This document shows positions 21,118-29,731 of a DNA stretch of 32,001 nt, piece after piece. The stretch covers positions 1-32,001 of the forward strand of contig UQXL01000027.1 in NCBI GenBank assembly GCA_900545135.1, given 5' to 3'. The DNA is from an uncultured Eubacteriales bacterium. Lineage in GTDB: Bacteria > Bacillota > Clostridia > Peptostreptococcales > Anaerovoracaceae. Both the position numbers and the translations under genes were made by a program. Below the pieces are notes generated by a model, which searched no databases, was not told where the DNA came from, and saw only the letters and a program-made list of their open reading frames with translations. The stretch's first letter is position 1; every line of letters begins with the position of its first letter.

Positions 21118-23022
21118 ATGGTTAATTTTTTAAAATCAGCAGATAAAGATATTATGGAAAAAGCAATAAGGGAATATACACGCTGGGCGGCGCATGAGCT
21201 GCCCGATGATTTGAGAGAAGAACTTGAGACGATAAAGGGCGATGAAAGGGCCGTTTACGACAGGTTCTGCAAGGATCTGACCTTCGGCACATCAGGGCTT
21301 CGCGGCAAGATGGGCGCAGGCTCGAATATGATAAATTCAATAGTTTTAAAGAGAGCTACGGACGGAGTATGCGACTATCTTCTTTCCAAGCACGAAAGGC
21401 CAAGGGTAGTCGTCAGCTACGACACGAGAATAAATTCCATGGAATACGCCGAAATCGTCGCCGAAGAACTGGCTGAAAACGGAGTGGAAGTGATGATCTT
21501 CGCAGAGCCTACGCCTGTGCCGGTGCTTTCCTTTGCCATAAGAGAACTGGCCTCTGACAGCGGAATAATGATTACGGCCAGCCACAATCCGAGGGAATAC
21601 AACGGATACAAGGTTTACGACCATTTCGGCAACCAGATAGACGATAAAAAAGCGCGTCTCATCGAGGAATATATAGAAAAGAGAGACTATTTCGGCGAAG
21701 ATGTGAAAGACCGAGCAGATAAGAAAATCGCCGGCCGTGGTGAAGGCGCTGGCAACAGAGCTAAAGAACCCGGTAGAGAGAACAGAACGCGGCGCGCATG
21801 TCCGGCAGAAATAAAAATCCTGGACAGCCATATAAAAAACGCATATCTCAAAGCGCTAAAAGAGCAAGTTCTTCTGTGGACAGATGAAAGCCAAGCCAGA
21901 AAAGAGCTTTCACAGCTCTCCGTGGTCTACACGCCTCTCAACGGAAGCGGCAGGGATTACGTGATGGAAGTAGCCAGAGCTCTTGGCATAAGTGATTTTA
22001 CGATGGTGGAGGAACAGAGCTTCTGGGACGGCAATTTCCCCACATGTCCATACCCCAACCCGGAATACGATGAAGTCTTTGACCTGGCAATAGAAAAATA
22101 CTGCGGCAAGGATACAGATATAATCGTTGCCACCGACCCGGACAGCGACAGGATGGGCGTTATGGCGAGATGGCAGGGCGGTTTCAGAAGGCTCACAGGA
22201 AACCAGGTGGGCGTTCTCATGCTGGACTATATTTGTCACTGTCTGAGCGTTGCCGGCGCAGAGGCCAGGGCAACAGCCGCATCCGCGCTTCCTGGCAGCA
22301 CCGGCAGGCAGCTGGCCGGAAAAATCGCCTATAAGAGCTACGTCTCTTCTCCTATGGCTGAAGATGTGGCACGATACTACGGCGTGGAGATGAAAAACGT
22401 TCCCACCGGGTTTAAAAATATCGCTGCCGAAATGGAAAGGCTGAAAAGCTCAGGCCACGAGACAGATTTTCTCTTCGGCTTTGAAGAAAGCCTCGGCTAC
22501 CTGTATGGCAATTACACCAGAGACAAAGACGGCGTGCTGGCCGTTCAGATGATTTGCCTGATGGCCGCGTGCCTTAAAGCAAAAGGCAAGACTCTGTTTG
22601 ACAAGATGGAGGAACTCTACGTCCGCCACGGCTATTCAAAATCGCTGGCATCATCCGTGCATTTCGAGTCGGAAATGGACAGGGAAAACATAGATATGCT
22701 GATGAAAAGTCTTTTCAGCGGACAGCTTGAAAGCCTTATGGGACAGGCACTGGAATGTGATTTCTCCGGCGCAGATATGAGCCTTTTCAGCGGGGCTCTT
22801 CCATGCGGCGATAAGATAATCGTCAGGCCGTCAGGCACAGAAATGAAAGTAAAAATATATGTATACGCCAAAAGTGATTCCGGCGAAAAGGCAGAAGAAA
22901 AAGCAAAGCGCATGCTGAGCGAGTCGGAAGCTTTCGTGCAGGACTTCTGCGGCGGCCGGAACCTTGCAGAGCGACGTTACGCCCTTAAAATTGACACAAA
23001 AGCAAAGAAAGGCATATTATGA
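21118..23022 (+). CDS. pgcA: Alpha-D-phosphohexomutase (phosphoglucomutase type)
   Basis: Interconverts hexose 1- and 6-phosphates. All four family blocks are present: FGTSGLRGKMGAG (57-68), catalytic TASHNP with Ser155, metal loop DPDSDRMG (339-346), sugar loop GFEESLGY (453-460) and phosphate loop RPSGTE (569-574). At 634 residues it is longer than usual relatives because of two low-complexity inserts: about 199-230 (basic, GRGEGAGNRAKEPGRENR) and about 378-400 (AEARATAASALPGSTGRQ). The ATG lacks a clear ribosome binding site; an in-frame ATG at 21154 is no better. Its stop overlaps hslO as ATGA. PgcA is the Bacillota name for this subfamily and is tentative. Confidence 0.9.
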   Translation: MVNFLKSADKDIMEKAIREYTRWAAHELPDDLREELETIKGDERAVYDRFCKDLTFGTSGLRGKMGAGSNMINSIVLKRATDGVCDYLLSKHERPRVVVSYDTRINSMEYAEIVAEELAENGVEVMIFAEPTPVPVLSFAIRELASDSGIMITASHNPREYNGYKVYDHFGNQIDDKKARLIEEYIEKRDYFGEDVKDRADKKIAGRGEGAGNRAKEPGRENRTRRACPAEIKILDSHIKNAYLKALKEQVLLWTDESQARKELSQLSVVYTPLNGSGRDYVMEVARALGISDFTMVEEQSFWDGNFPTCPYPNPEYDEVFDLAIEKYCGKDTDIIVATDPDSDRMGVMARWQGGFRRLTGNQVGVLMLDYICHCLSVAGAEARATAASALPGSTGRQLAGKIAYKSYVSSPMAEDVARYYGVEMKNVPTGFKNIAAEMERLKSSGHETDFLFGFEESLGYLYGNYTRDKDGVLAVQMICLMAACLKAKGKTLFDKMEELYVRHGYSKSLASSVHFESEMDRENIDMLMKSLFSGQLESLMGQALECDFSGADMSLFSGALPCGDKIIVRPSGTEMKVKIYVYAKSDSGEKAEEKAKRMLSESEAFVQDFCGGRNLAERRYALKIDTKAKKGIL

Positions 23023-23939
23023 ATAAAGTACTGACAGCTATAGACAAAAGAGGCTCTTTTCGCGTGTATCTGACAATCTCGACAGATCTGGTGCAGAAAG
23101 CCGCAGATATACACAAAACCACACCTCTCGCCACAGCGGCTCTGGGAAGAGTCCTTACAGGAGCCGGACTCATGGGGCTTCTTCTCAAGAATCCCCAGGA
23201 TAAAGTCACGGTGATCTTTAAGGGAGAGGGTCCGGCCAAGCAGATTTTAGCCACCGCCGACGGCGAGGGAAGAGTCAAGGGCTACATCGCCAATCCTGAC
23301 GTTGACCTGCCGCTGAAAGAAAACGGCAAGCTGGACGTAGGAGGAAGCCTCGGCGAGGGCACCTTGACCGTGATAAAGGATCTGGGCCTCAAGGAACCAT
23401 ATATAGGAAAGATCTCTCTCGTTTCAGGAGAGATCGCCGAGGATCTGACCTCTTATTACTATATTTCAGAACAGCAAAATTCGGCCATTTCCCTCGGTGT
23501 CAAAATCGAAAGGGACTTGACCGTAGGCTGTGCCGGAGGCATGATAATTCAGATGCTCCCGGACGCTTCTGAAGAGGCTGTGGATAATCTGGAAAAACTC
23601 ATAGGAAAAATGGAGCCAATCACCACGCTGATAGACAGAGTCTGCGGCGCTGAGGCATGCGGGGAGACAGACGAAGAAAAAGTCAGCCTTTTGGCGGAGG
23701 AAATCTTCAAAGAAATGCCGGAACCTTTCCAGCTTGAAATCCTGGGAATCAAGGAAATCCAGTGGCAGTGCGACTGCTCGGAGGAAAGACTTGAAAAAGC
23801 TCTGATGACCATAGGCGCGGGCGACCTGACAGAAATAATAGAAGAAGACGGAGAGGCTGAGCTAGTTTGCCAGTTCTGCCTGAAAAAATACCATTTTGAC
23901 AAAGACCACCTTTTACGGATTCTGGCAAGCATAAGATAG
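23019..23939 (+). CDS. hslO: Redox-regulated chaperone Hsp33
   Basis: Cytoplasmic holdase activated by oxidation. The 306-residue length is normal. The N-terminal core contains TALGRVLTGAGLMG-like AALGRVLTGAG (41-50) and GYIANPDVDLP. The C-terminal redox switch has C251-x-C253 (QCDCSEERL) and C284-x2-C287 (CQFCLKKYHF), all four zinc ligands intact. GAAAGG precedes the start by seven bases. It overlaps pgcA by four bases and is followed by an unusual set of hairpins before ddl. Confidence 0.96.
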   Translation: MNKVLTAIDKRGSFRVYLTISTDLVQKAADIHKTTPLATAALGRVLTGAGLMGLLLKNPQDKVTVIFKGEGPAKQILATADGEGRVKGYIANPDVDLPLKENGKLDVGGSLGEGTLTVIKDLGLKEPYIGKISLVSGEIAEDLTSYYYISEQQNSAISLGVKIERDLTVGCAGGMIIQMLPDASEEAVDNLEKLIGKMEPITTLIDRVCGAEACGETDEEKVSLLAEEIFKEMPEPFQLEILGIKEIQWQCDCSEERLEKALMTIGAGDLTEIIEEDGEAELVCQFCLKKYHFDKDHLLRILASIR

Positions 23940-23940
23940 C

Positions 23941-24022
23941 CCCGGCAAAAGCCGGGATCCTGCCAGCCGCCGCCAACGCCTGCGCGCGCGGCAGGCGTCA
24001 AATAATTTTGGCAAAAGCCAAG
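23941..24022. repeat. Duplicated hairpin with compensatory stem changes, plus a GC-rich hairpin between
   Basis: CCCGGC-AAAA-GCCGGG followed by ATCCTG (23941-23962) and TTTGGC-AAAA-GCCAAG followed by ATTCTG (24007-24028) are the same unit 66 bp apart. Paired positions changed together (C-G to T-A), keeping the stem. Between them ACGCCTGC-GCGCGCG-GCAGGCGT (23976-23998) is a third hairpin. There are no T-runs, so these are not ordinary terminators. They lie in the hslO-ddl gap and may control mRNA processing. Confidence 0.75.
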
Positions 24023-24055
24023 ATTCTGAAAATATCGAATAAACCGGAGGCAGAT

Positions 24056-25258
24056 ATGCTGAAAAGTAAAATCGGAGTCATCTTCGGCGGCCGCTCGGAA
24101 GAACATGACGTTTCTCTGGCGTCGGCCTGCTTCGTGATAAAGGCTCTTGATCCGGATAAATTTGAAGCGATATACATAGGAATCACCAAAGATGGAAAAT
24201 GGAAGAAATATGACGGGCCGGCGGAAAAGACCAGGGAAAATATTGTTGAAAATATCGCGGACGGTTCGTGGGAAAAATATTCGTTAGACTTTAACCTCGG
24301 CGACCTGAAAAAACAAGTCGATTTTGTACTGCCTGTGCTCCACGGACCTTACGGCGAGGATGGCTGCATACAGGGGTTTCTTGAAACGATGGATATTCCC
24401 TACGGCGGCTGCGGCGTTCTGGCCTCGGCAGTCTCCATGGATAAGCAGATGTTCAAGCAGCTGATGAAAGAAGCAGGGCTTGACGTATGCGGTTATGTGG
24501 GACTTACGAGACAGGAAATCCTCAGAGACGCGGTCAAAGCTGCCCGCAAGGTGGCCGAGGCCGTAAGCATGCCATGCTTTGTCAAACCTGCCAACATGGG
24601 TTCCAGCGTGGGCATAAGCAAGGCCAAGACGGAGGAAGAGCTTATTTTGGCTCTGCGAAATGCCTGCCGCTATGACGACAGGATAATCGCCGAAGAGTTC
24701 ATCGAAGCACGGGAGCTTGAGATAGCAGTCATGGGCGGCCGGAATTGTGAATTGGGATGCGCCGGGGTTGCTACGGACTCTGCCAAGACCGAGAGCCGCG
24801 GCATGGATACCGGAGCAGCCTGCAGCGCAGAGAGCTCATTGCAGTTCACCGACATAGGAGAGATAATTCCCTTCAAGGAATTTTATGATTACCAGGCAAA
24901 ATACATGAGCGGTCAGAGATCGGGGCAAATGATGAGCCAGACGCTGAACCAAACGTCGGAGCTGATCATACCGGCCGACATTACGCCGGAGGCCAGAGAA
25001 AAAATAACCAGGATGGCAGAGACGGCATACGAAGCAGTATGCGGATACGGCTTCGGCAGAATAGATTTCTTTATGGAAAAGTCCACAGGCAAAATATATA
25101 TAAATGAGATAAACACTATACCGGGATTCACGGAAGGCAGCATGTTTCCGCTGCTGTGGCGGCATCAGGGCCTTACGCCCCGGGAGATAATCGAAAGGAT
25201 CATAGATTTAGGTTATGAAAGATATTACTCTGAAAATAACAGGAAAACAACAATATGA
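24056..25258 (+). CDS. ddl: D-alanine--D-alanine ligase
   Basis: Makes the D-Ala-D-Ala dipeptide for peptidoglycan. The 400-residue product has VIFGGRSEEHDVS near the start, LPVLHGPYGEDG, the ATP-grasp lysine in FVKPANMGSSVGISK, EEFIEARELEIAVMG, GRIDFFM and NEINTIPGFTEGSMFP. The tyrosine in FYDYQAKY fits D-Ala rather than D-Lac use. Relatives are nearer 350 residues; two inserts explain the excess, one at TDSAKTESRGMDTGAACSAE and one at SGQRSGQMMSQTLNQTSE. GGAGG lies five bases before the ATG at 24056; an upstream TTG is not favoured. It overlaps the DUF1934 gene by 44 bases. Confidence 0.95.
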   Translation: MLKSKIGVIFGGRSEEHDVSLASACFVIKALDPDKFEAIYIGITKDGKWKKYDGPAEKTRENIVENIADGSWEKYSLDFNLGDLKKQVDFVLPVLHGPYGEDGCIQGFLETMDIPYGGCGVLASAVSMDKQMFKQLMKEAGLDVCGYVGLTRQEILRDAVKAARKVAEAVSMPCFVKPANMGSSVGISKAKTEEELILALRNACRYDDRIIAEEFIEARELEIAVMGGRNCELGCAGVATDSAKTESRGMDTGAACSAESSLQFTDIGEIIPFKEFYDYQAKYMSGQRSGQMMSQTLNQTSELIIPADITPEAREKITRMAETAYEAVCGYGFGRIDFFMEKSTGKIYINEINTIPGFTEGSMFPLLWRHQGLTPREIIERIIDLGYERYYSENNRKTTI

Positions 25259-25640
25259 GGGGATAGAAGAAGACCAGATGGAGTTCGTCACCGACGGCAA
25301 GCTCTATGTGAGAAACGGCGTGGTCTATATCATGTATGATGAGACTGAAGTTTCCGGTATGGAGGGCTGTAAGACCACCATAAGGCTGGGAGACCGTTCA
25401 GTCAAAATGAGGCGAACGGGTGAAATAGGTTTTAACACGGAGCTGTATTTTGAGACCGGCAAGAGATTCAACAGTATCTACGAAACGCCTTACGGCCCCA
25501 TGGGAGTGGAGGTTCTTACGGATTTTGTAAAGAACGATTTCGACCTGGAAAAATGCCAGGGCTCGATAGACGTCCAGTACCAGGTCAGCATGGAGGGCCT
25601 GGCCGAGGGGCGCAACAGGCTTACGATAAATGTGATGTAG
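25215..25640 (+). CDS. DUF1934 (YwiB-like) beta-barrel protein
   Basis: A 141-residue small protein of the DUF1934 family, a lipocalin-like barrel of unknown function. Traits: ITLKITGKQQYEGIEEDQ opening, YIMYDETEVSGMEG, then TTIRLGDRSVKMRRTGE and the end block VQYQVSMEG. It starts inside ddl, with a weak TTTAGG before the ATG, so coupling to ddl is likely. No membrane or export signal. Confidence 0.85.
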   Translation: MKDITLKITGKQQYEGIEEDQMEFVTDGKLYVRNGVVYIMYDETEVSGMEGCKTTIRLGDRSVKMRRTGEIGFNTELYFETGKRFNSIYETPYGPMGVEVLTDFVKNDFDLEKCQGSIDVQYQVSMEGLAEGRNRLTINVM

Positions 25641-25677
25641 GATGGTTTCTCTTTCGGGAGGCAAGCCGAAGCACCCG

Positions 25678-25742
25678 CGCGCCTGGCCGTGCCGGATACA
25701 GCTCGCCGCCGCATCTGCGAAGAAACGCGCCTGGCCGTGCCG
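25678..25742. repeat. 17-bp direct repeat in the DUF1934-DUF1846 gap
   Basis: CGCGCCTGGCCGTGCCG is found at 25678-25694 and 25726-25742, 48 bp apart, with no mismatch. The 154-base gap is unusually rich in G and C at this point and contains no gene; it ends with the GAGGAG ribosome binding site of the next gene. Confidence 0.9.
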
Positions 25743-25794
25743 CCAATGACAAGACAAAAAATAAATTTACAATAGACGACGAGGAGATGAAAAA

Positions 25795-27306
25795 ATGCAA
25801 AAAAAAGGTTTTGATGCTGAAAAGTACATTGAAGAGCAGTCCAAGTATATTCTTGAGAGAATAAACCAGGGGAACAGTCAGCGACTCTATCTGGAGTTCG
25901 GCGGCAAGCTGGTCCACGACAAGCACGCCATGCGCGTACTTCCGGGCTTCGATGAAAACGCCAAGATAAAACTGCTGCAAAAGATGAAAGACCAGGCCGA
26001 AATCATAATCTGTATTTATTCAGGAGACATAATCAACAGCAAGACAAGGCAGGACTTCGGAATCACCTACGACCTGGAAGTCCTCAGACTGATAGACATT
26101 TTCCGCAAATACAACCTGAAGATAAACAGCGTGGTGGTTACCCGCTACGAGGACGCGCCGGCCGTCAACAAATTCATCGCCAGGCTGGAAAGGCGGGATA
26201 TCAAAACCTATAAGCATTTTTACACCAAGGGTTATCCGACAGACGTCGATACGATAGTAAGTGAAGAGGGCTACGGAGCCAACCCGTACATAGAAGTCAC
26301 CAGACCGCTGGCAGTCATAACCGGACCGGGAGGCGGCAGCGGCAAGCTGGCAACCTGTCTTTCACAGCTTTACCACGAATATAAGAGAGGGGTAAAAGCC
26401 AGATACGCTAAATTCGAGACTTTCCCAATCTGGAACCTGCCCCTCAAGCATCCTGTCAACATAGCGTACGAAGCCGCCACGGCAGACCTGAAAGACGTCA
26501 ACATGCTGGACTCCTTCCATCTCGAAGCTTACGGAACAAAGGCCGTCAACTACAACAGAGACCTGGAGGTTTTCCCCGTAGTCAAGAGGATAATAGAGAA
26601 GATAACTGGAACGGCCGAGTATCAGTCCCCGACCGACATGGGCGTGAACAGAGTGGGCTTTTGCATCAGCGACGACGAGGTGGTCAAAGAGGCCGCTGTA
26701 CAGGAAATCATCAGGAGATTCATCATAGCAAAATGCGACTATAAGAAAGGTAAAATTTCCGAGGAAGCCTTGGAAAGGTCGGAGCTTCTGATGAAAGAAG
26801 TCAACGCCAGCGAAGAAGACAGGCGCGTCGTGGCTCCGGCCAGAGAATACGCCGAGCTGAAACGCCGCTGCGATGAAAAATACGTCAACGTCGTTGTCAT
26901 GGCGCTGGAAATGCCGGACGGAACCATGATAACTGGAAGAAGCAGCCGCCGCATGGTGGCCGCAGCCGCCGCAGTCCTCAACGCAGCCAAGAGATTTGCC
27001 GGCATAGACGATGAAAAATATGTCATTTCACCCAACGTTTTCGGCGATATCCAGTCTCTGAAAGGCGATATCCTCAACCATGACAGGACGAGCCTCAACC
27101 TGGAAGAGACTCTGACCGCCCTCTGCATTTCCGCGGAGAACAATCCGTGCGCCAAACAGACTTTTGATATGCTGGGCAGGCTGAAAGGCTGCAAGGCTCA
27201 TTGCACGGCCATCCTCAGCGACAGAGATGAGCAGACCTTAAGGAGCATGGGCATAGACGTCACATGTGACCCTGAATATATAACCACAAACTTGTATTTT
27301 GCGTAG
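25795..27306 (+). CDS. DUF1846 domain protein
   Basis: A 503-residue cytoplasmic protein, normal for this family of unknown biochemical function. It begins GFDAEKYIEEQSKYILERI and LYLEFGGKLVHDKHAMRVLP, highly typical. A glycine-rich ITGPGGGSGKLATCLSQLYH (about 173-192) resembles a nucleotide-binding loop. A C-terminal half with NVVVMALEMPDGTMITGR and SPNVFGDIQSLKGD follows. GAGGAG lies eight bases before ATG. It lies in the + strand cluster with ddl upstream and the ClC gene downstream. No function is assigned. Confidence 0.92.
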   Translation: MQKKGFDAEKYIEEQSKYILERINQGNSQRLYLEFGGKLVHDKHAMRVLPGFDENAKIKLLQKMKDQAEIIICIYSGDIINSKTRQDFGITYDLEVLRLIDIFRKYNLKINSVVVTRYEDAPAVNKFIARLERRDIKTYKHFYTKGYPTDVDTIVSEEGYGANPYIEVTRPLAVITGPGGGSGKLATCLSQLYHEYKRGVKARYAKFETFPIWNLPLKHPVNIAYEAATADLKDVNMLDSFHLEAYGTKAVNYNRDLEVFPVVKRIIEKITGTAEYQSPTDMGVNRVGFCISDDEVVKEAAVQEIIRRFIIAKCDYKKGKISEEALERSELLMKEVNASEEDRRVVAPAREYAELKRRCDEKYVNVVVMALEMPDGTMITGRSSRRMVAAAAAVLNAAKRFAGIDDEKYVISPNVFGDIQSLKGDILNHDRTSLNLEETLTALCISAENNPCAKQTFDMLGRLKGCKAHCTAILSDRDEQTLRSMGIDVTCDPEYITTNLYFA

Positions 27307-27353
27307 ACCGCACATCAGCACATGATAGTGGTTCGCTGCGCGTAGACCGCACA
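27301..27353. repeat. 14-bp direct repeat overlapping the DUF1846 stop codon
   Basis: GCGTAGACCGCACA occurs at 27301-27314, including the TAG stop, and again at 27340-27353. This looks like a local duplication. The gap to clcA holds nothing else except its weak GGGAG ribosome binding site. Confidence 0.9.
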
Positions 27354-27385
27354 AGACAAAACACGAACCGCCGGGAGAACACCAA

Positions 27386-28978
27386 ATGTCAAAAAAATCA
27401 GCCAAAAGACGAAGAAAAAATTTTACAGAGGATACTCTCAGCAGAAGAGAAGGTTTCAAGTACAAGCTGATAGCCGAAGGCATCGGCGTGGGCTTTTTAG
27501 CCGGTCTTATAGTGTCCCTTTTCAGGCTCGCCCTGACCAAGGCTGAAAGCGCAAGAGACCTGTTCATAGACTCGGCCGGACAGAAATTCACCCTTGCCCT
27601 GCTGGGCGCAGGGCTTCTGGTCTTTATAGCAGTCTGCACCTACGCTGTAATCATCAGGGAACCGTTGTCCTCAGGCAGCGGTATACCACAGGTAAAAGGC
27701 GAGCTCCAAGGGCAGATAAACGCCAACTGGGTTCAAGTGATAATAGCTAAATTCTTAGGCGGGATACTGGCCATAGGAGGCGGACTTTCTCTGGGAAGAG
27801 AGGGGCCGAGTATTCAGATAGGGGCCATGGTGGGAAAGGGCTTTTCCAGGATAAACAACCGTCTCAGGACAGAAGAAAAGCTCCTGATGACCTGTGGTTC
27901 AGGAGCCGGTCTTGCGGCAGCCTTCGGGGCGCCTCTTGCGGGAGTTGTTTTCGCCCTCGAAGAACTGCACAAAAATTTTTCTCAAGAAGTTTTGCTTAGT
28001 ACGATGGCCTCGGCCATCACAGCGGACTGTATAGGATCTTACATATTCGGACTTGAGCCTGTGTTGGATTTTGAAATAAATGTGGATGAAGGACTTCCCC
28101 TCAACAGGATGTGGATGGTGATCGTTTTGGGATTGATTCTAGGCGTGTTTGGAGTGCTTTTCAACAAGACGATCCTGATTGCTCAAGATTGCTTTAAGCG
28201 GTTAAAACTGAAGTGGATAAAAGTATTCGTGCCTTTTGCCATTGCGCTTCTTTTGGCCATATGGCTTCCGGAAGCCCTTGGAAGCGGGCACAAGCTTATA
28301 GGACTGGCTGGAGAGGGCGCCATGACCGTGAAAGTTTTAGTCACGCTCCTGGCTGTAAAATATGTTTTCTCAGTGGTCAGCTTCGGCAGCGGAGTACCCG
28401 GAGGGATATTCCTGCCTCTGCTGGTTATAGGAGCTCTCACCGGCGGAATTTTTACCGAAGCGATAAGCCCTATAGCAGGGTATGAGCAAAATTACATCCA
28501 ATATTTTGTCATATTGGGCATGACAGGCTACTTCAGCGCGATTGTAAGAGCGCCGATAACAGGTGTAATCCTGATAAGTGAAATGACCGGTACCTTTTCA
28601 AACCTGCTGTCACTGTCAGCGATAGCGCTGACGTCGTATATGACGGCAGACGTTTTAAAAGGCAGGCCTATATACGATGAACTCATGGAAAGAATCGTCG
28701 CGCACGGAAAAGTACGCAAGCCGAAAGTTTCCAATAAGGTTCTCGTCGAAGGTGAAATCCATTACGGCGCGTATATGGATTCCAGACCGCTGTCGGATAT
28801 CATGCTCCCCCAGGGCTGTCTCGTGGTTTCAATACAGCGGGGAAGCCGTGAAATCGTGCCCAGCGGCGATACTGTTTTAAACGGTGGCGACAAGCTGGTG
28901 ATTCTCTGCGACGAAGGTATTGTACCAGAAGTCCACAGAGAATTGGACGAAAAATGCAAAAGCATCTTTAAAAACTGA
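27386..28978 (+). CDS. clcA: ClC-family H+/Cl- exchanger with C-terminal RCK (TrkA-C) domain
   Basis: A 530-residue membrane transporter. The ClC core (about 25-435) shows the selectivity motifs GSGIPQ (97-102), GREGPSIQ (137-144) with gating Glu139, and GVPGGIFLP. The internal proton glutamate is conserved in FALEELHKNF (Glu193), which marks an exchanger and not a channel. IRAPITG-like VRAPITGVILISEMTG follows. Residues about 455-525 form a TrkA-C-like cytoplasmic domain (LPQGCLVVSIQRG, then VLNGGDKLVILCDE) that may sense a ligand. A basic N-terminus (KKSAKRRRKN) is cytoplasmic. It is the last gene before a strong terminator. Physiological ion could be chloride or fluoride; the motifs favour chloride. 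Confidence 0.93.
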   Translation: MSKKSAKRRRKNFTEDTLSRREGFKYKLIAEGIGVGFLAGLIVSLFRLALTKAESARDLFIDSAGQKFTLALLGAGLLVFIAVCTYAVIIREPLSSGSGIPQVKGELQGQINANWVQVIIAKFLGGILAIGGGLSLGREGPSIQIGAMVGKGFSRINNRLRTEEKLLMTCGSGAGLAAAFGAPLAGVVFALEELHKNFSQEVLLSTMASAITADCIGSYIFGLEPVLDFEINVDEGLPLNRMWMVIVLGLILGVFGVLFNKTILIAQDCFKRLKLKWIKVFVPFAIALLLAIWLPEALGSGHKLIGLAGEGAMTVKVLVTLLAVKYVFSVVSFGSGVPGGIFLPLLVIGALTGGIFTEAISPIAGYEQNYIQYFVILGMTGYFSAIVRAPITGVILISEMTGTFSNLLSLSAIALTSYMTADVLKGRPIYDELMERIVAHGKVRKPKVSNKVLVEGEIHYGAYMDSRPLSDIMLPQGCLVVSIQRGSREIVPSGDTVLNGGDKLVILCDEGIVPEVHRELDEKCKSIFKN

Positions 28979-28999
28979 TATATTAAATCTATTTTAAAA

Positions 29000-29030
29000 C
29001 CGCCTTTCCAGCAGGAAAGGCGGCGTTTTT
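29000..29030. terminator. Bidirectional terminator after clcA
   Basis: CCGCCTTTCC-AGCA-GGAAAGGCGG has a perfect 10-bp stem and 4-nt loop, followed by CGTTTTT on the plus strand and by TTTTAAAATA on the minus strand. It serves clcA and the convergent XRE gene. Confidence 0.93.
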
Positions 29031-29053
29031 ATGTGCATGCAAAGTGACAAATC

Positions 29054-29488
29054 TTAAAACAGGTCCTCCTCAGCGTCTCCTTCCCACTCGCTTTTTTTCT
29101 CATCGAGAGCCCTCTGGCTTTCTTCCCTGAATCTGTCCCAGTCGAGAAGATACATGGCTCTTTCCATCAGCATCCCTTTGGCAAAGGGAGAAAGCTTCTT
29201 ATAAAACGACACGAGCTCCATCAAGTCGTCGTCACAAAACTGACTGCTGCCCATCTGGTTGACGAACGCCTGAGGATCTGCCTCAAACAGCGCCGCCATA
29301 TCTATACCGAAACGTTTTGAAATATTATAAAGCACCTCAGCGTCGGGAGTTCTTCTGCCCAGCTCATAATGAGCGTAAAGTGATCTGCTTATTCCGACCA
29401 TATCGGCTATCTGAGATTGACTCATGTCTTTACAAGTTCTCAAAACTTTTAAATTAGCTGCGATTCTTTTCTGCGTATCTAAGTTCAT
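29054..29488 (-). CDS. XRE-family transcriptional regulator
   Basis: A 144-residue protein with an N-terminal Cro/CI helix-turn-helix (about 8-62: RIAANLKVLRTCKDMSQSQI, then ADMVGISRSLYAHYELGRRT) and an acidic C-terminal helical part (YKKLSPFAKGMLMERAMYLL, ending EEDLF) that may mediate dimerisation or bind a partner. AAGGAG lies eight bases before ATG. It is divergent from a second XRE gene; the shared region holds an inverted repeat, a likely operator for one of them. Target genes are not evident. Confidence 0.92.
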   Translation of the reverse strand: MNLDTQKRIAANLKVLRTCKDMSQSQIADMVGISRSLYAHYELGRRTPDAEVLYNISKRFGIDMAALFEADPQAFVNQMGSSQFCDDDLMELVSFYKKLSPFAKGMLMERAMYLLDWDRFREESQRALDEKKSEWEGDAEEDLF

Positions 29489-29540
29489 ATTTGCGTCTCC
29501 TTGTGGCTGGCAAATGCTGCGATTGTTTTTATCTCAAATT

Positions 29541-29602
29541 CCGGCCCCTATAATATATGTGTGAATTCGGCCCCAAAAAGTTGCAGTTAAAGGGCTGAAT
29601 TC
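29541..29602. promoter_or_regulatory. Divergent XRE control region with repeated ATTCCGGCCCC motif and inverted repeat
   Basis: GAATTCGGCCC (29563-29573) and GGGCTGAATTC (29592-29602) form an 11-bp inverted repeat with one wobble pair. ATTCCGGCCCC just left (29538-29548) is a direct copy of the left arm, followed by TATAAT (29549-29554). Three related half-sites in 65 bases suggest a cooperative operator. The rest of 29489-29731 is AT-rich without a gene. Confidence 0.55.
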
Positions 29603-29731
29603 TCTGATTTTTGCCGAAAAGTTATAAACGATATAACTATGTGTTTATTTATCTATTATCCTATAGCGACTAACTTTAGTAAAGAACCATTTCTTTTTTT
29701 AAGGAAAAATTTCATGAAAAGGAGAGTAAAA

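Noticed and set aside
23940..24022. Ordinary rho-independent terminator after hslO
   Set aside because: The hairpins are strong, but no T-run follows any of them on either strand.
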